Shown here: positions 1 through 7,051 of the stretch, in pieces
How positions within the stretch are numbered: the first letter of the stretch is position 1
Layout: every line of letters starts with the position of its first letter
DNA from: Pseudomonadota bacterium
Lineage (GTDB): Bacteria; Pseudomonadota; Gammaproteobacteria; Halothiobacillales; Halothiobacillaceae
Length of the DNA: 18,815 nt
Direction: 5' to 3'
Assembly: GCA_021795795.1 (NCBI GenBank)
Contig: JAJYPA010000110.1
Span: forward strand, 1 to 18,815
Notes under the pieces: generated by a model
Database searches by the model: none
The model's input: only the letters and a program-made list of their open reading frames with translations
What the model was told of the DNA's origin: nothing
Made by a program: the position numbers and the translations under genes

Positions 1-138
1 ATGACCAAGAGAAGAAAATTCAGCCCGGAATTCAAACAGGAAGCCGTGGTGTTGACGTGTCAGCCCGGCGTGCAATGCCGCCAGGTGGCGCTCGATATCG
101 GCATATTAACCCAACATACTGTCGCGCGGGCCGCGTGA
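1..138 (+). pseudogene. IS3-family transposase OrfA, N-terminal stub
   Basis: The reading frame opens with MTKRRKFSPEFKQEAV, the typical start of the helix-turn-helix OrfA protein of IS3/IS911-type elements, which binds the element's ends. Similarity holds to about residue 35 (QVALDIGI), then the frame diverges and stops after 45 residues, whereas intact OrfA proteins are roughly 90-100 residues. No OrfB (DDE integrase) follows, so this is a remnant. The next 200 bp (139-345) hold no gene I can support on either strand. The gene could extend upstream of the window only if this ATG is not the start. Confidence 0.75.
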
Positions 139-345
139 TATTCCGGTGGGGTGCGGCGGACGACGTACCCATCAGCCAGGTCGCGTAGTATTTGATGGCC
201 TCTCTGGCCACCCAGCGTGATCTTACCGGACACGGCTGACCCCAGTTTGTTGCCGCACTCGCTTTCCGGCGCCCAGTCATCCCATCAAGCAACCGCCCAA
301 ACGTGTAGACTGAAGTGATAGTGATTCCAAATCGAAGATATCGAC

Positions 346-600
346 ATGCCTTTGTATGATCACGCGGGGATGGGGGGGTACGGCGGAATTGGCATGATTT
401 TCATGCTGTTGAGCATGGTGTAAATGGTATTCATCATGCACACCATCCGGCGTTTTTTGCTAGGCGGCAGTTCATCCGCCCCGAACCACAACTAGGCGAG
501 AAAGCGCACCCTGTACATTCTGCAAGAACAGTTCGAGCACGGTGAAATCGACGAAGTGGAATATAACGAACGGCGCAGCATATTGGAGAAAAACGGCTAG
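346..600 (+). pseudogene. SHOCT-domain small membrane protein, broken by two stops
   Basis: One frame carries a Gly/Met-rich start (MPLYDHAGMGGYGG), a hydrophobic stretch (IGMIFMLLSMV) and a C-terminal SHOCT motif (ILQEQFEHGEIDEVEYNERR), ending at TAG 598-600. It is interrupted in frame by TAA at 421-423 and TAG at 493-495. The order (short hydrophobic N-terminus, short basic linker, SHOCT) matches small membrane-anchored SHOCT proteins often found beside copper-efflux genes. Since all parts stay in one frame, the damage is point mutation, not frameshift. The role of SHOCT proteins is poorly defined, probably oligomerisation. Translation would need readthrough or restarts, so I call it a pseudogene. 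Confidence 0.7.
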
Positions 601-690
601 AGGGGTGATTTGAGAAGAACCCGTTGCTGCTGAGACAGCCTAGAGGTGGGTTTCAAGGAAATATTTTCTTCGGGATCGCACCTATCACCA

Positions 691-713
691 TGTATCCCTA
701 ACACAGGGATACA
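691..713. promoter_or_regulatory. 9-bp perfect dyad just upstream of copB
   Basis: TGTATCCCT (691-699) and AGGGATACA (705-713) are perfect inverted repeats around a 5-bp AACAC spacer, ending one base before the copB Shine-Dalgarno. It could be a repressor or activator operator, or an RNA hairpin next to the ribosome site. I cannot assign the protein. Confidence 0.55.
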
Positions 714-714
714 A

Positions 715-719
715 AGGAG
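715..719 (+). promoter_or_regulatory. copB ribosome binding site
   Basis: AGGAG lies 7 bases before ATG 727. It decides the start: the in-frame earlier start at 646 has no comparable site and would add 27 residues without family character. Confidence 0.75.
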
Positions 720-726
720 CACCACA

Positions 727-2784
727 ATGGAACCTCATTCAGATAAATCTAAGACGGTGGACGAAAACCCGATCCATCACGACCACAAAAATCATCACGC
801 GCACATGGCCGCAGATTTTCGGGACCGATTCTGGGTTTCCCTGATTCTGACCCTGCCCATTTTGATTCTCTCCCCGTTGCTCCAGAAGATGGTAGGTGTA
901 CGTGAAGTCATCCATTTTCCTGGCGATATCTATGTTCTGTTCGTCCTGTCTACTGCAGTGTTTTTCTATGGCGGCTGGCCGTTTTTAAAAGGACTGTTCA
1001 AGGAGATTAAATCAAGACAGCCAGGAATGATGACCTTGGTCGCGGTCGCTATCACCACAGCTTATGCCTACAGCAGCGCCGTGGTGTTCGGCTTGACCGG
1101 GAAAGTATTCTTCTGGGAGCTGGCCACCCTCGTCGACGTGATGCTGCTGGGGCACTGGATCGAGATGAAGTCAGTGATGGGTGCATCCAAAGCCTTGGAA
1201 GAATTGGCAAAACTCATGCCCTCCGACGCCCACAAACTCATGCCTGATGGCAGCGTGAAGGACGTGCCACTCAGTGAACTGGCAGTGGATGACAAGGTTC
1301 TGATCAAACCAGGCGAAAAGATTCCCGCCGACGGGGTCATCACCGAGGGCGAAAGTGCAGTCAATGAAGCCATGCTCACCGGGGAATCAACGCCGGTGAC
1401 CAAAAAAACCAGTGACAAGGTCATCGGGGGCGCTATCAACGGCGAAGGTTCGCTAACCATAGCGGTCAAAGGAACCGGCAAGGATTCATTTCTGTCGCAG
1501 GTCATCGACCTGGTCAAACAGGCCCAGGAAAGCAAATCGAAGACCCAAGATCTGGCCAACACCGCAGCGATGTGGCTCACCATTATTGCCCTGAGCGGCG
1601 GTGCGATTACTTTCTTTATCTGGCTGGGCGTCTTGGGCAAAGATTTGTCCTTTGCCATCGAGCGCGCCGTGACGGTCATGGTCATCACCTGTCCGCATGC
1701 ACTGGGGCTGGCCGTGCCCTTAGTGGTGGCTGTCTCCACGGCACTGGCCGCAAGCAATGGATTGCTCATTCGCAATCGTCCCGCCTTCGAGCGAGCTCGG
1801 AAAATACAGGCAATTATTTTCGACAAGACGGGCACCCTCACCGAGGGCCGCTTTGGCGTGACCGATACGCTGCTGTTCTCACAGGACATCAACGAAGACA
1901 CGCTGCATCAGTATGCGGCCTCGGTGGAGGCCAATTCCGAACACCCCATAGCCAAGGCCATTGCCGACTCAACCGAAAACAAACTGTCCATTGAAAATTT
2001 CAAAGGCATTGCAGGTAAAGGTGCCGAGGCCCGGGTCGAGGGAAAAGAGGTCAAGGTAGTGAGTCCTGGATTCTTGCTAGAACAAAACATCGACATGACC
2101 GACGAGCGCGTGGACGAACTCAAAGAGCAAGGTAAAACGGTTGTCTTTGTGCTGATCGATGGGCAGTTAATGGGTGCGATTGCCCTGGCCGACATCATCC
2201 GCCCCGAGTCGAAGCAGTCGATTGCCGCGCTCAAGGCGATGGGCATCAAGTGCATGATGCTCACCGGGGACAACAAACAGGTTGCCCAATGGGTTTCTGA
2301 TCAGGTCGGGCTGGATGAGTATTTCGCCGAAGTCCTGCCTCAGGACAAGGCCGCCAAGGTCAAGGAAGTCCAGTCTCGGGGCATATTGGTTGCCATGACC
2401 GGTGATGGCGTGAACGATGCACCCGCACTGGCGCAGGCGGATTTGGGCATTGCCATCGGTGCAGGGTCGGATGTAGCGGTCGAAACCGCAGATATCATTC
2501 TGGTACGCAGCAACCCATTGGATGTCGTGGCGCTCCTCAAGTTGTCCAAAGCCACCTACAGCAAGATGATCCAGAATCTGGTCTGGGCGACCGGCTACAA
2601 CGCATTCGCCATCCCACTGGCGGGCGGCGCACTGTACGCCTGGGGCGTGATTCTTTCTCCCGCACTGGGTGCGGCCCTAATGGCAGCAAGCACCGTGATT
2701 GTCGCCATTAACGCTCGATTGCTCAGCATTTCCCGGGATTCTGGCTCAAAGATGGCGAAACAAGACGATTGGGGAAAGCATTGA
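727..2784 (+). CDS. copB: CopB-type copper-exporting P1B-3 ATPase
   Basis: A 685-residue heavy-metal P-type ATPase of the inner membrane, expected to pump copper (or silver) out of the cytoplasm using ATP. The N-terminus is short and His-rich (HHDHKNHHAH) with no CxxC metal domain. The transmembrane metal motif is CPH (C322-P323-H324), which marks the P1B-3/CopB group, in contrast to CPC in CopA. Catalytic parts are complete: TGE at 218-220 (actuator), phosphorylated D366 in DKTGTLT, HP at 406-407 (nucleotide binding), and GDGVND at 559-564 (hinge). The last helices carry GYN and a Pro-Leu-Ala-Gly-Gly stretch, usual for the family. Length is normal. It sits between two decayed periplasmic or membrane companions, so it may be the only working part of this copper cluster. 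A 277-codon antisense frame inside it is a shadow. Confidence 0.93.
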   Translation: MEPHSDKSKTVDENPIHHDHKNHHAHMAADFRDRFWVSLILTLPILILSPLLQKMVGVREVIHFPGDIYVLFVLSTAVFFYGGWPFLKGLFKEIKSRQPGMMTLVAVAITTAYAYSSAVVFGLTGKVFFWELATLVDVMLLGHWIEMKSVMGASKALEELAKLMPSDAHKLMPDGSVKDVPLSELAVDDKVLIKPGEKIPADGVITEGESAVNEAMLTGESTPVTKKTSDKVIGGAINGEGSLTIAVKGTGKDSFLSQVIDLVKQAQESKSKTQDLANTAAMWLTIIALSGGAITFFIWLGVLGKDLSFAIERAVTVMVITCPHALGLAVPLVVAVSTALAASNGLLIRNRPAFERARKIQAIIFDKTGTLTEGRFGVTDTLLFSQDINEDTLHQYAASVEANSEHPIAKAIADSTENKLSIENFKGIAGKGAEARVEGKEVKVVSPGFLLEQNIDMTDERVDELKEQGKTVVFVLIDGQLMGAIALADIIRPESKQSIAALKAMGIKCMMLTGDNKQVAQWVSDQVGLDEYFAEVLPQDKAAKVKEVQSRGILVAMTGDGVNDAPALAQADLGIAIGAGSDVAVETADIILVRSNPLDVVALLKLSKATYSKMIQNLVWATGYNAFAIPLAGGALYAWGVILSPALGAALMAASTVIVAINARLLSISRDSGSKMAKQDDWGKH

Positions 2785-2865
2785 TTGCGCAAGCAGAATA
2801 ATTAGCATTAACATTGATTTTTGGGTGTAAGCTCATCACAAAACCATCAAAACTGGAGGTTTGAC

Positions 2866-3383
2866 ATGCGACGAGCGATTCAATCAACCATAGTCATCCT
2901 AGGCCTGTTCGTTACGGGTTTGGCCCAGGCATGATGAACGGTTACGGTGGTGGCTACGGCCCAGGCATGATGAACGGTTACGGTGGGGGTTACGGCCCAG
3001 GCATGATGGGAGGCTACGGTGGTGGTTACGGCCCAGGCATGATGTACAGTTACGGTGGTGGTTACGGCCCCGGAGCACGGGGTGGTTACTCAAGGAATGC
3101 GCTAGGACTCACTGAAGACCAGCAAGCAAAAATCAACACTATTCAGAACCAGACCCGCAAGTCTAATTGGGCCTTGATGGGTGAAATTCAGGATCAACAG
3201 GCGAAAATCCGTGACCTGAGTGAGGCACCAAAGCCTGACAGCGCAGCCATTGATGAAGCCGAAAAGGGTATCTATAAATTGCAGCAGCAGATGTATCAGA
3301 ACTCGGTAGAAGCACACACCAAAATGGATGCTGTTCTTACGAAAGAGCAAAAGGAAAAATCCCGGAGCTTCTGGCAACGGTGA
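2866..3383 (+). pseudogene. Spy/CpxP-like LTxxQ periplasmic protein, signal peptide out of frame
   Basis: ATG 2866, preceded by a good GGAGG-type site, encodes a clean 22-residue signal peptide (MRRAIQSTIVILGLFVTGLA then QA), but TGA follows at once at 2932-2934. The mature part is in another frame, from ATGATG at 2931: Gly/Tyr/Met-rich repeats, then a helical domain with LTEDQ and LTKEQ, the two LTxxQ motifs of Spy/CpxP/ZraP periplasmic chaperone and metal-stress proteins. The TGA and ATG overlap as ATGA, so coupled restart could make a 150-residue protein, but it would lack an export signal. The likely function, metal binding or chaperoning in the periplasm, is therefore probably lost. A sequencing error is the main alternative. 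Confidence 0.7.
2922..3065 (+). repeat. Four tandem 36-bp units coding GPGMM-(x)2-YGGGY
   Basis: Units begin at 2922, 2958, 2994 and 3030 with GGCCCAGGCATGATG and end in a GGTTAC-like stretch. Each codes 12 residues (GPGMMNGYGGGY and variants), so copy-number changes keep frame. Met-rich repeats of this kind are common in copper-associated periplasmic proteins. A fifth, truncated copy (GGCCCCGGAGC...) follows. Confidence 0.9.
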
Positions 3384-3458
3384 GCAGACTCTTGGACCTC
3401 TGCAATAGGGGGCAAAACGCATGTCAACAATTAGTGAATTAATTTGCTTTTGATCAAC

Positions 3459-3493
3459 AAAGGCCATTTACAGGGTAAATGGCCTTTATTTTT
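3459..3493 (+). terminator. Strong rho-independent terminator
   Basis: AAAGGCCATTTAC (3459-3471) pairs perfectly with GTAAATGGCCTTT (3475-3487) over a 3-base AGG loop, followed by a T-rich run (TTTATTTTTG). It ends the copB / LTxxQ transcription unit about 75 bases after the LTxxQ stop codon. Confidence 0.9.
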
Positions 3494-3506
3494 GCAAAAC
3501 ACTTCG

Positions 3507-3560
3507 CCTGATGACGACATCGATGAAGAAGAGCTTCAGACGCGTCGTCGTATCCTGAAT
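3507..3560 (+). pseudogene. Second SHOCT-motif remnant
   Basis: The frame reads DDDIDEEELQTRRRILN, closely matching the conserved part of SHOCT (GxIDEEEyxxRrxxIL). There is no N-terminal membrane part and no start or ribosome site in place; directly upstream is the terminator. It is a scrap of a gene like the one at 346-600, which shows that this region once held at least two SHOCT copies. Confidence 0.5.
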
Positions 3561-3771
3561 AGAGGGACATTGATCATCAAGCGGAAAACGATCGGTTGGA
3601 GCACATTGAAACTTGGGCAATTTTTTATGCCTCCCCCCCCAGGTCGTGTATGTACTCGTTCTCGTATGCATGGAAAATAATTGCCCGCTGCTTGATGACC
3701 ACATCCCGCATCTGGGACCGTGCCCCACCGCAAACAAGAGAATATTTTCAAATATCGACGAGGCTTTCGAA

Positions 3772-4464
3772 ATGACAAACAGAGTGCAGGTTGAATACTT
3801 CACGGACATTCTCTGCATCTGGGCCTATGGCGCTCAGATACGGATCGAGCAATTACAGCAAGACTTCCCCGAACAGGTGACAGTCATACCGCGATACATC
3901 CCGCTGTTCGCCTCGACTGGAGAACACATCGACAAAGGCTGGGCGGATAAGGGGGGATTCGCGGGTTTTAGCCAGCATACTCTTGATGTGGCTCGGGATT
4001 GGGACCATGTCAGGGTTCACCCAAATATCTGGACCGGTGACGTGCCAGCCTCGTCCACGAGCACACACCTGTTCATCAAGGCAGTGCAACTACTCGAACA
4101 ACAAGGCGCCATTGAGACCAGCACCGAGACAGAACCACCCTCGACCACACTGGCCTGGAACCTGCGTAAGCACTTCTTTGCGGAGCAACAGAACATTGCT
4201 CGTAGAGAAGTGCAATGCGCCCTCGCAGAATCAATGAACCTTCCAGTCTCGGCCATTCAGGAAAAACTCAACTGCGGCGAGGCTCATGCAGCCCTGCACG
4301 CCGACATTGAAGCCCAGAAGCGCTACCAGGTTGCAGGCAGCCCAACCTTGGTACTCAACGAAGGTCGGCAGAAACTGTACGGCAATGTCGGCTACCGGAT
4401 CATCGAGGCCAATATGCGCGAACTGCTGCACAACCCACAGTACGGCGAGGCAAGCTGGTGCTGA
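3772..4464 (+). CDS. DsbA-family thioredoxin-fold protein with CxxA active site
   Basis: A 230-residue DsbA-like (FrnE / HCCA isomerase superfamily) protein. The opening strand VQVEYFTDILCIWAY holds the active-site position, but the motif is C15-I-W-A18, so the second cysteine of CxxC is missing. The cis-proline loop GSPTLVLN (P191) near the C-terminus and the central helical insert fit the fold. The protein ends ASWC. I chose ATG 3772 because GAGG sits 8 bases upstream and the family begins here; an upstream in-frame ATG at 3613 would add 53 unrelated residues. No signal peptide is visible, so it is probably cytoplasmic. With one cysteine it may be a reductase or isomerase using glutathione rather than a disulfide oxidase; the substrate is unknown. 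It stands alone, after a terminator and before a long gap. Confidence 0.8.
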   Translation: MTNRVQVEYFTDILCIWAYGAQIRIEQLQQDFPEQVTVIPRYIPLFASTGEHIDKGWADKGGFAGFSQHTLDVARDWDHVRVHPNIWTGDVPASSTSTHLFIKAVQLLEQQGAIETSTETEPPSTTLAWNLRKHFFAEQQNIARREVQCALAESMNLPVSAIQEKLNCGEAHAALHADIEAQKRYQVAGSPTLVLNEGRQKLYGNVGYRIIEANMRELLHNPQYGEASWC

Positions 4465-5150
4465 TTTCAAGTGCTCGGCCAAGTTGTTCACGCATGATGT
4501 TGGTATCTTTAGGCCTTATCGAGCTGCCCTTTCTGCACTTGGTTCTTGAAACCACCGAGCATTAAAAAACCGATGCAGATTTAAAAGGCTGGATATACAG
4601 GAGCAGTCGTACCTTACAGCCAAAGAACTGAATGCAGGCAAACAAGGAGGCCTCAATATCACGGACACTCCAAAAAACGCCGAAATTCCTACAGACAGGA
4701 AACGGATTAAAACGCCCCCCACTGACGACCTCTCGGCCAGAGCTCAGCCGTTTGCTTTATGGTTCCACCTGTCTGCTTCTCGGCCTAAGCAGACGACCGA
4801 CTCCTAGCCGTTGACGCACGAAACTGATCTTTTTTAACAAACGACCATGTAAATGGGGAGAACCCTTCGAATCTGATCAAGATATAAGATGGCGCATTTA
4901 AACGCACCAGTTCAGCCTGATTTGCGTTGTTCGTTTGCGATCAATAGGACTGAACAATAGTTACTTGCGCATGGGCGCTTAACATATCACCACATCAGCG
5001 AAGCCACACCCAAAACCTGCAGCCCTCAAGAAAGGTACTTCGGATAGCCGTGTGTGGACACTTACAGTCTCGCAACTGGTAGTCATTCCTCAGGAAGCGG
5101 TCGATTGCTGAGAGCGATGCCGCCCCGTGTCTGTCGCAAGCCACACCGTA
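4465..5150. other. Gene-free stretch between the DsbA-like gene and dmeR
   Basis: About 690 bp without a supportable gene. Short open frames on both strands have no family signal or ribosome sites. It holds one palindromic repeat (4771-4794). It may be decayed coding DNA, but I recognise no remnant. Confidence 0.6.
4771..4794. repeat. Intact 24-bp palindromic repeat, copy 1
   Basis: GTCTGCTT (4771-4778) and AAGCAGAC (4787-4794) are perfect 8-bp inverted repeats around CTCGGCCT. Its reverse complement matches 23 of 24 bases of the site into which the IS30 element at 7026-8254 has inserted. No T-run follows, so it is not an obvious terminator. Confidence 0.85.
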
Positions 5151-5178
5151 TTGACAAGCGCGATGCATTATATAGTAT
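5151..5178 (+). promoter_or_regulatory. dmeRF promoter
   Basis: TTGACA (5151-5156, perfect -35) and TAGTAT (5173-5178, 4 of 6 for -10) are 16 bp apart. The -10 lies inside the left arm of the operator, so bound repressor would block RNA polymerase. Confidence 0.6.
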
Positions 5179-5195
5179 AGCCCCCTATACTATAT
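5170..5195. promoter_or_regulatory. DmeR/RcnR-type operator
   Basis: ATATAGTATAG (5170-5180) and CTATACTATAT (5185-5195) are perfect 11-bp inverted repeats around CCCC, giving a C-tract flanked by AGTA/TACT half-sites. This is the known arrangement for RcnR/DmeR/FrmR-class (CsoR fold) repressors. It ends 9 bp before the dmeR start. Confidence 0.88.
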
Positions 5196-5204
5196 GGGGA
5201 TGTA

Positions 5205-5483
5205 ATGAGTCACACCATTCACGAAAAACAAAAGCTGCTCAACAGAGTTCGCCGCATTCGCGGCCAGGTCGAAGCCATTGAGCGAGCGCTAGAAGGCGAG
5301 TCGGGCTGCGCCGAGGTCATGCGCCTGATCACGTCCAGTCGTGGCGCGATGAATGGATTGCTTGCCGAGGTCGTTGAGGAGCACATCCGTACCCATCTGG
5401 TCGATCCAGAGAAGCACAAGGACGCACTCGACCTTGATGCAGCCGAGCAATTGATCGAAGTCGTTCATAGCTATTTCAAATAG
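5205..5483 (+). CDS. dmeR: DmeR/RcnR-family Ni/Co-responsive repressor
   Basis: A 92-residue all-helical DUF156 (CsoR/RcnR/FrmR fold) repressor. Family knowledge: the apo-protein binds the operator, and metal binding releases it. Here H3 (MSH start), C35, H60 and H64 all fall at the positions used by RcnR to bind nickel and cobalt, whereas formaldehyde-sensing FrmR proteins lack this full set. RcnR and this protein share the opening MSHTI. The operator lies directly upstream and the efflux gene dmeF starts 9 bp after the stop, so the gene autoregulates a two-gene operon. GGGGA 4 bases before the ATG is a tight ribosome site. The dmeF partner, rather than rcnA, is why I prefer the name dmeR. 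Confidence 0.88.
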   Translation: MSHTIHEKQKLLNRVRRIRGQVEAIERALEGESGCAEVMRLITSSRGAMNGLLAEVVEEHIRTHLVDPEKHKDALDLDAAEQLIEVVHSYFK

Positions 5484-5492
5484 GAGTCGGAA

Positions 5493-6791
5493 ATGACAGA
5501 ACTTACAGTAGGGCACAGCCATGTCTTTCTGGCCCCTGGGCACGAACACGCGGAACGACGGACTTGGGCAGTGATTTGGCTTTGCGGGCTGATGATGCTG
5601 GTCGAGATCGTAGGGGGCACGATCTTCGGGTCGGTCGCGCTGGTGGCCGATGGTTTGCACATGTCCACCCATGCGGGAGCGCTGCTGATTGCCGCGTTTG
5701 CTTATACCTACGCAAGAAAACACGCAGCAGACGAGCGATTCACATTCGGTACGGGAAAGCTCGGGGATCTTGCCGGATTCACGAGTGCAATCATCCTCGT
5801 GATGATTGCACTGCTAATCGGGTACGAAGCCGTGAGCCGATTTTTCTCGCCTGTGCCAATCAACTTCAATCAAGCCATTCCTATCGCAGTGCTTGGCCTT
5901 GGCGTGAACGTGCTCAGCGCATGGCTGTTAAGTAGTGGTAACCACCATCACGGGCATACGCACGGACACGGACATGGTGCCGAGAACCACAACGACGAAG
6001 TTCGCCAGATTGAGTCCTCACTGGGTGCGCTGTCTCTGGAAATCTTCGAGGAAGGAGTTCCGCCGCGATTCCGCCTTCACGCGGACGGTTTATCGATGGG
6101 CACACTGACGCAAAGCGCACAGAAGGTATCCGTTGAAACCGAGCGCCCGGACGGAGTGCGGCAAACCTTTCTCTTTTCATCACAGGGTTCGTATCTTGAG
6201 TCAGTCGATGAGATCCCAGAGCCGCATGAGTTCACGGCTCGACTGCACTTGCCGGGTGTCGGCAGTGAAGAGCAGCATGAGATGTCATTCGTCGAGCACG
6301 ACCATGGCCATCACAGCGAAAACTCGAAAACCCACCGGGACAACAACTTCCGAGCGGCATTGGTCCATGTCATCGGTGATGCGGCTGTTTCTGTTCTGGT
6401 CATCGGCGGTTTAATCCTGGCAAAAATCTTCGGATGGCTGTGGATCGACCCAGTCGTAGGGATCGTCGGTGCGCTGGTGATCGCCAATTGGGCTTACGGT
6501 CTCATCAAGGATACGGGAGCCATACTGCTCGACATGAACGCAGACAAGGACATCGCCAAAGCAATTCGCGTTGCCATCGAGAGCGGAGGCGATCGATTGG
6601 CGGATCTTCACCTATGGCGACTCGGGCCCGGGCACCTTGGGGCTATCGTCTCGGTGGCGACCGACAAAGCTCACGGGGAGGATTTTTATAGGTCAAAGCT
6701 CGCACGATTTCAGTCGCTATCGCACCTCACGATTGAAGTGCGCTCCGCTCCACATAGGCAAGTTTTATCTTCATCCGGTATCAACGCCTAG
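5493..6791 (+). CDS. dmeF: CDF-family Co/Ni efflux transporter DmeF
   Basis: A 432-residue cation diffusion facilitator of the inner membrane, expected to export cobalt and nickel by proton antiport. About six transmembrane segments are visible: two after residue 24, two around 95-145, then two after residue 285. The cytoplasmic loop is long and His-rich (GNHHHGHTHGHGHG from 149; HDHGHH near 270). Metal residues in TM5 are H292 and D296 (HVIGD). In TM2 the motif is H56-M-S-T-H60, where zinc CDF proteins usually have HMxTD. The soluble C-terminal domain is present. AGGAG (5482-5486) overlaps the dmeR stop codon and serves this start, so the pair is translationally linked. Regulated through the DmeR operator. 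Confidence 0.9.
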   Translation: MTELTVGHSHVFLAPGHEHAERRTWAVIWLCGLMMLVEIVGGTIFGSVALVADGLHMSTHAGALLIAAFAYTYARKHAADERFTFGTGKLGDLAGFTSAIILVMIALLIGYEAVSRFFSPVPINFNQAIPIAVLGLGVNVLSAWLLSSGNHHHGHTHGHGHGAENHNDEVRQIESSLGALSLEIFEEGVPPRFRLHADGLSMGTLTQSAQKVSVETERPDGVRQTFLFSSQGSYLESVDEIPEPHEFTARLHLPGVGSEEQHEMSFVEHDHGHHSENSKTHRDNNFRAALVHVIGDAAVSVLVIGGLILAKIFGWLWIDPVVGIVGALVIANWAYGLIKDTGAILLDMNADKDIAKAIRVAIESGGDRLADLHLWRLGPGHLGAIVSVATDKAHGEDFYRSKLARFQSLSHLTIEVRSAPHRQVLSSSGINA

Positions 6792-7012
6792 CCCGTAAGG
6801 GAGCAACCTAGAGAGGAAAGGATGCTGCCGATCAACCTTCTAGATCACTATGACATTCATAGGCTATTAATGAGTATCGTTTTTCAGCCGATTTAACATA
6901 TCCCCCAGTGGGCGAAGTGCATTCACTCTCATCGCTTGCCTGGGGTCTGCTCCGTTTTCACTAAGGGTGTGATAAAGATAGGGAGCGGACTTCAGCGGGT
7001 ATGAAGGCCATC

Positions 7013-7025
7013 GTCCGCTTAGGCC
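7013..7025. repeat. Left half of palindromic repeat copy 2, split by IS30
   Basis: GTCCGCTTAGGCC. Joined to 8257-8267 (GAGAAGCAGAC) it restores a 24-bp palindrome differing at one base from the reverse complement of 4771-4794. The last CC (7024-7025) is one copy of the insertion duplication. Confidence 0.85.
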
Positions 7026-7051
7026 TGCGGATTCAACCGGTGAATGCAACA
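7026..7051 (+). repeat. IS30-family left inverted repeat
   Basis: Starts TGCGGATTCAACCGGTG; matches the reverse complement of 8229-8254 at 23 of 26 positions (differences at 3, 13 and 18). Confidence 0.88.

Noticed and set aside
32..292. 86-codon minus-strand open frame at the left edge
   Set aside because: Overlaps the IS3 stub; no recognisable family in this or neighbouring frames.
646..726. N-terminal extension of copB from ATG 646
   Set aside because: No ribosome site, and the extension spans the dyad and the Shine-Dalgarno of the better start at 727.
1068..1901. 277-codon minus-strand open frame within copB
   Set aside because: Antisense shadow of the ATPase; Ser-rich composition and no ribosome site or family.
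3613..3771. 53-residue extension of the DsbA-like gene
   Set aside because: Unlike the family, passes through a C8 run, and a good ribosome site precedes ATG 3772.
4632..4814. 60-codon frame in the gap before dmeR
   Set aside because: Low-complexity, no homologous motif; runs through the palindromic repeat.
5564..5935. 123-codon frame overlapping dmeF
   Set aside because: Out-of-frame shadow of a clear CDF transporter.
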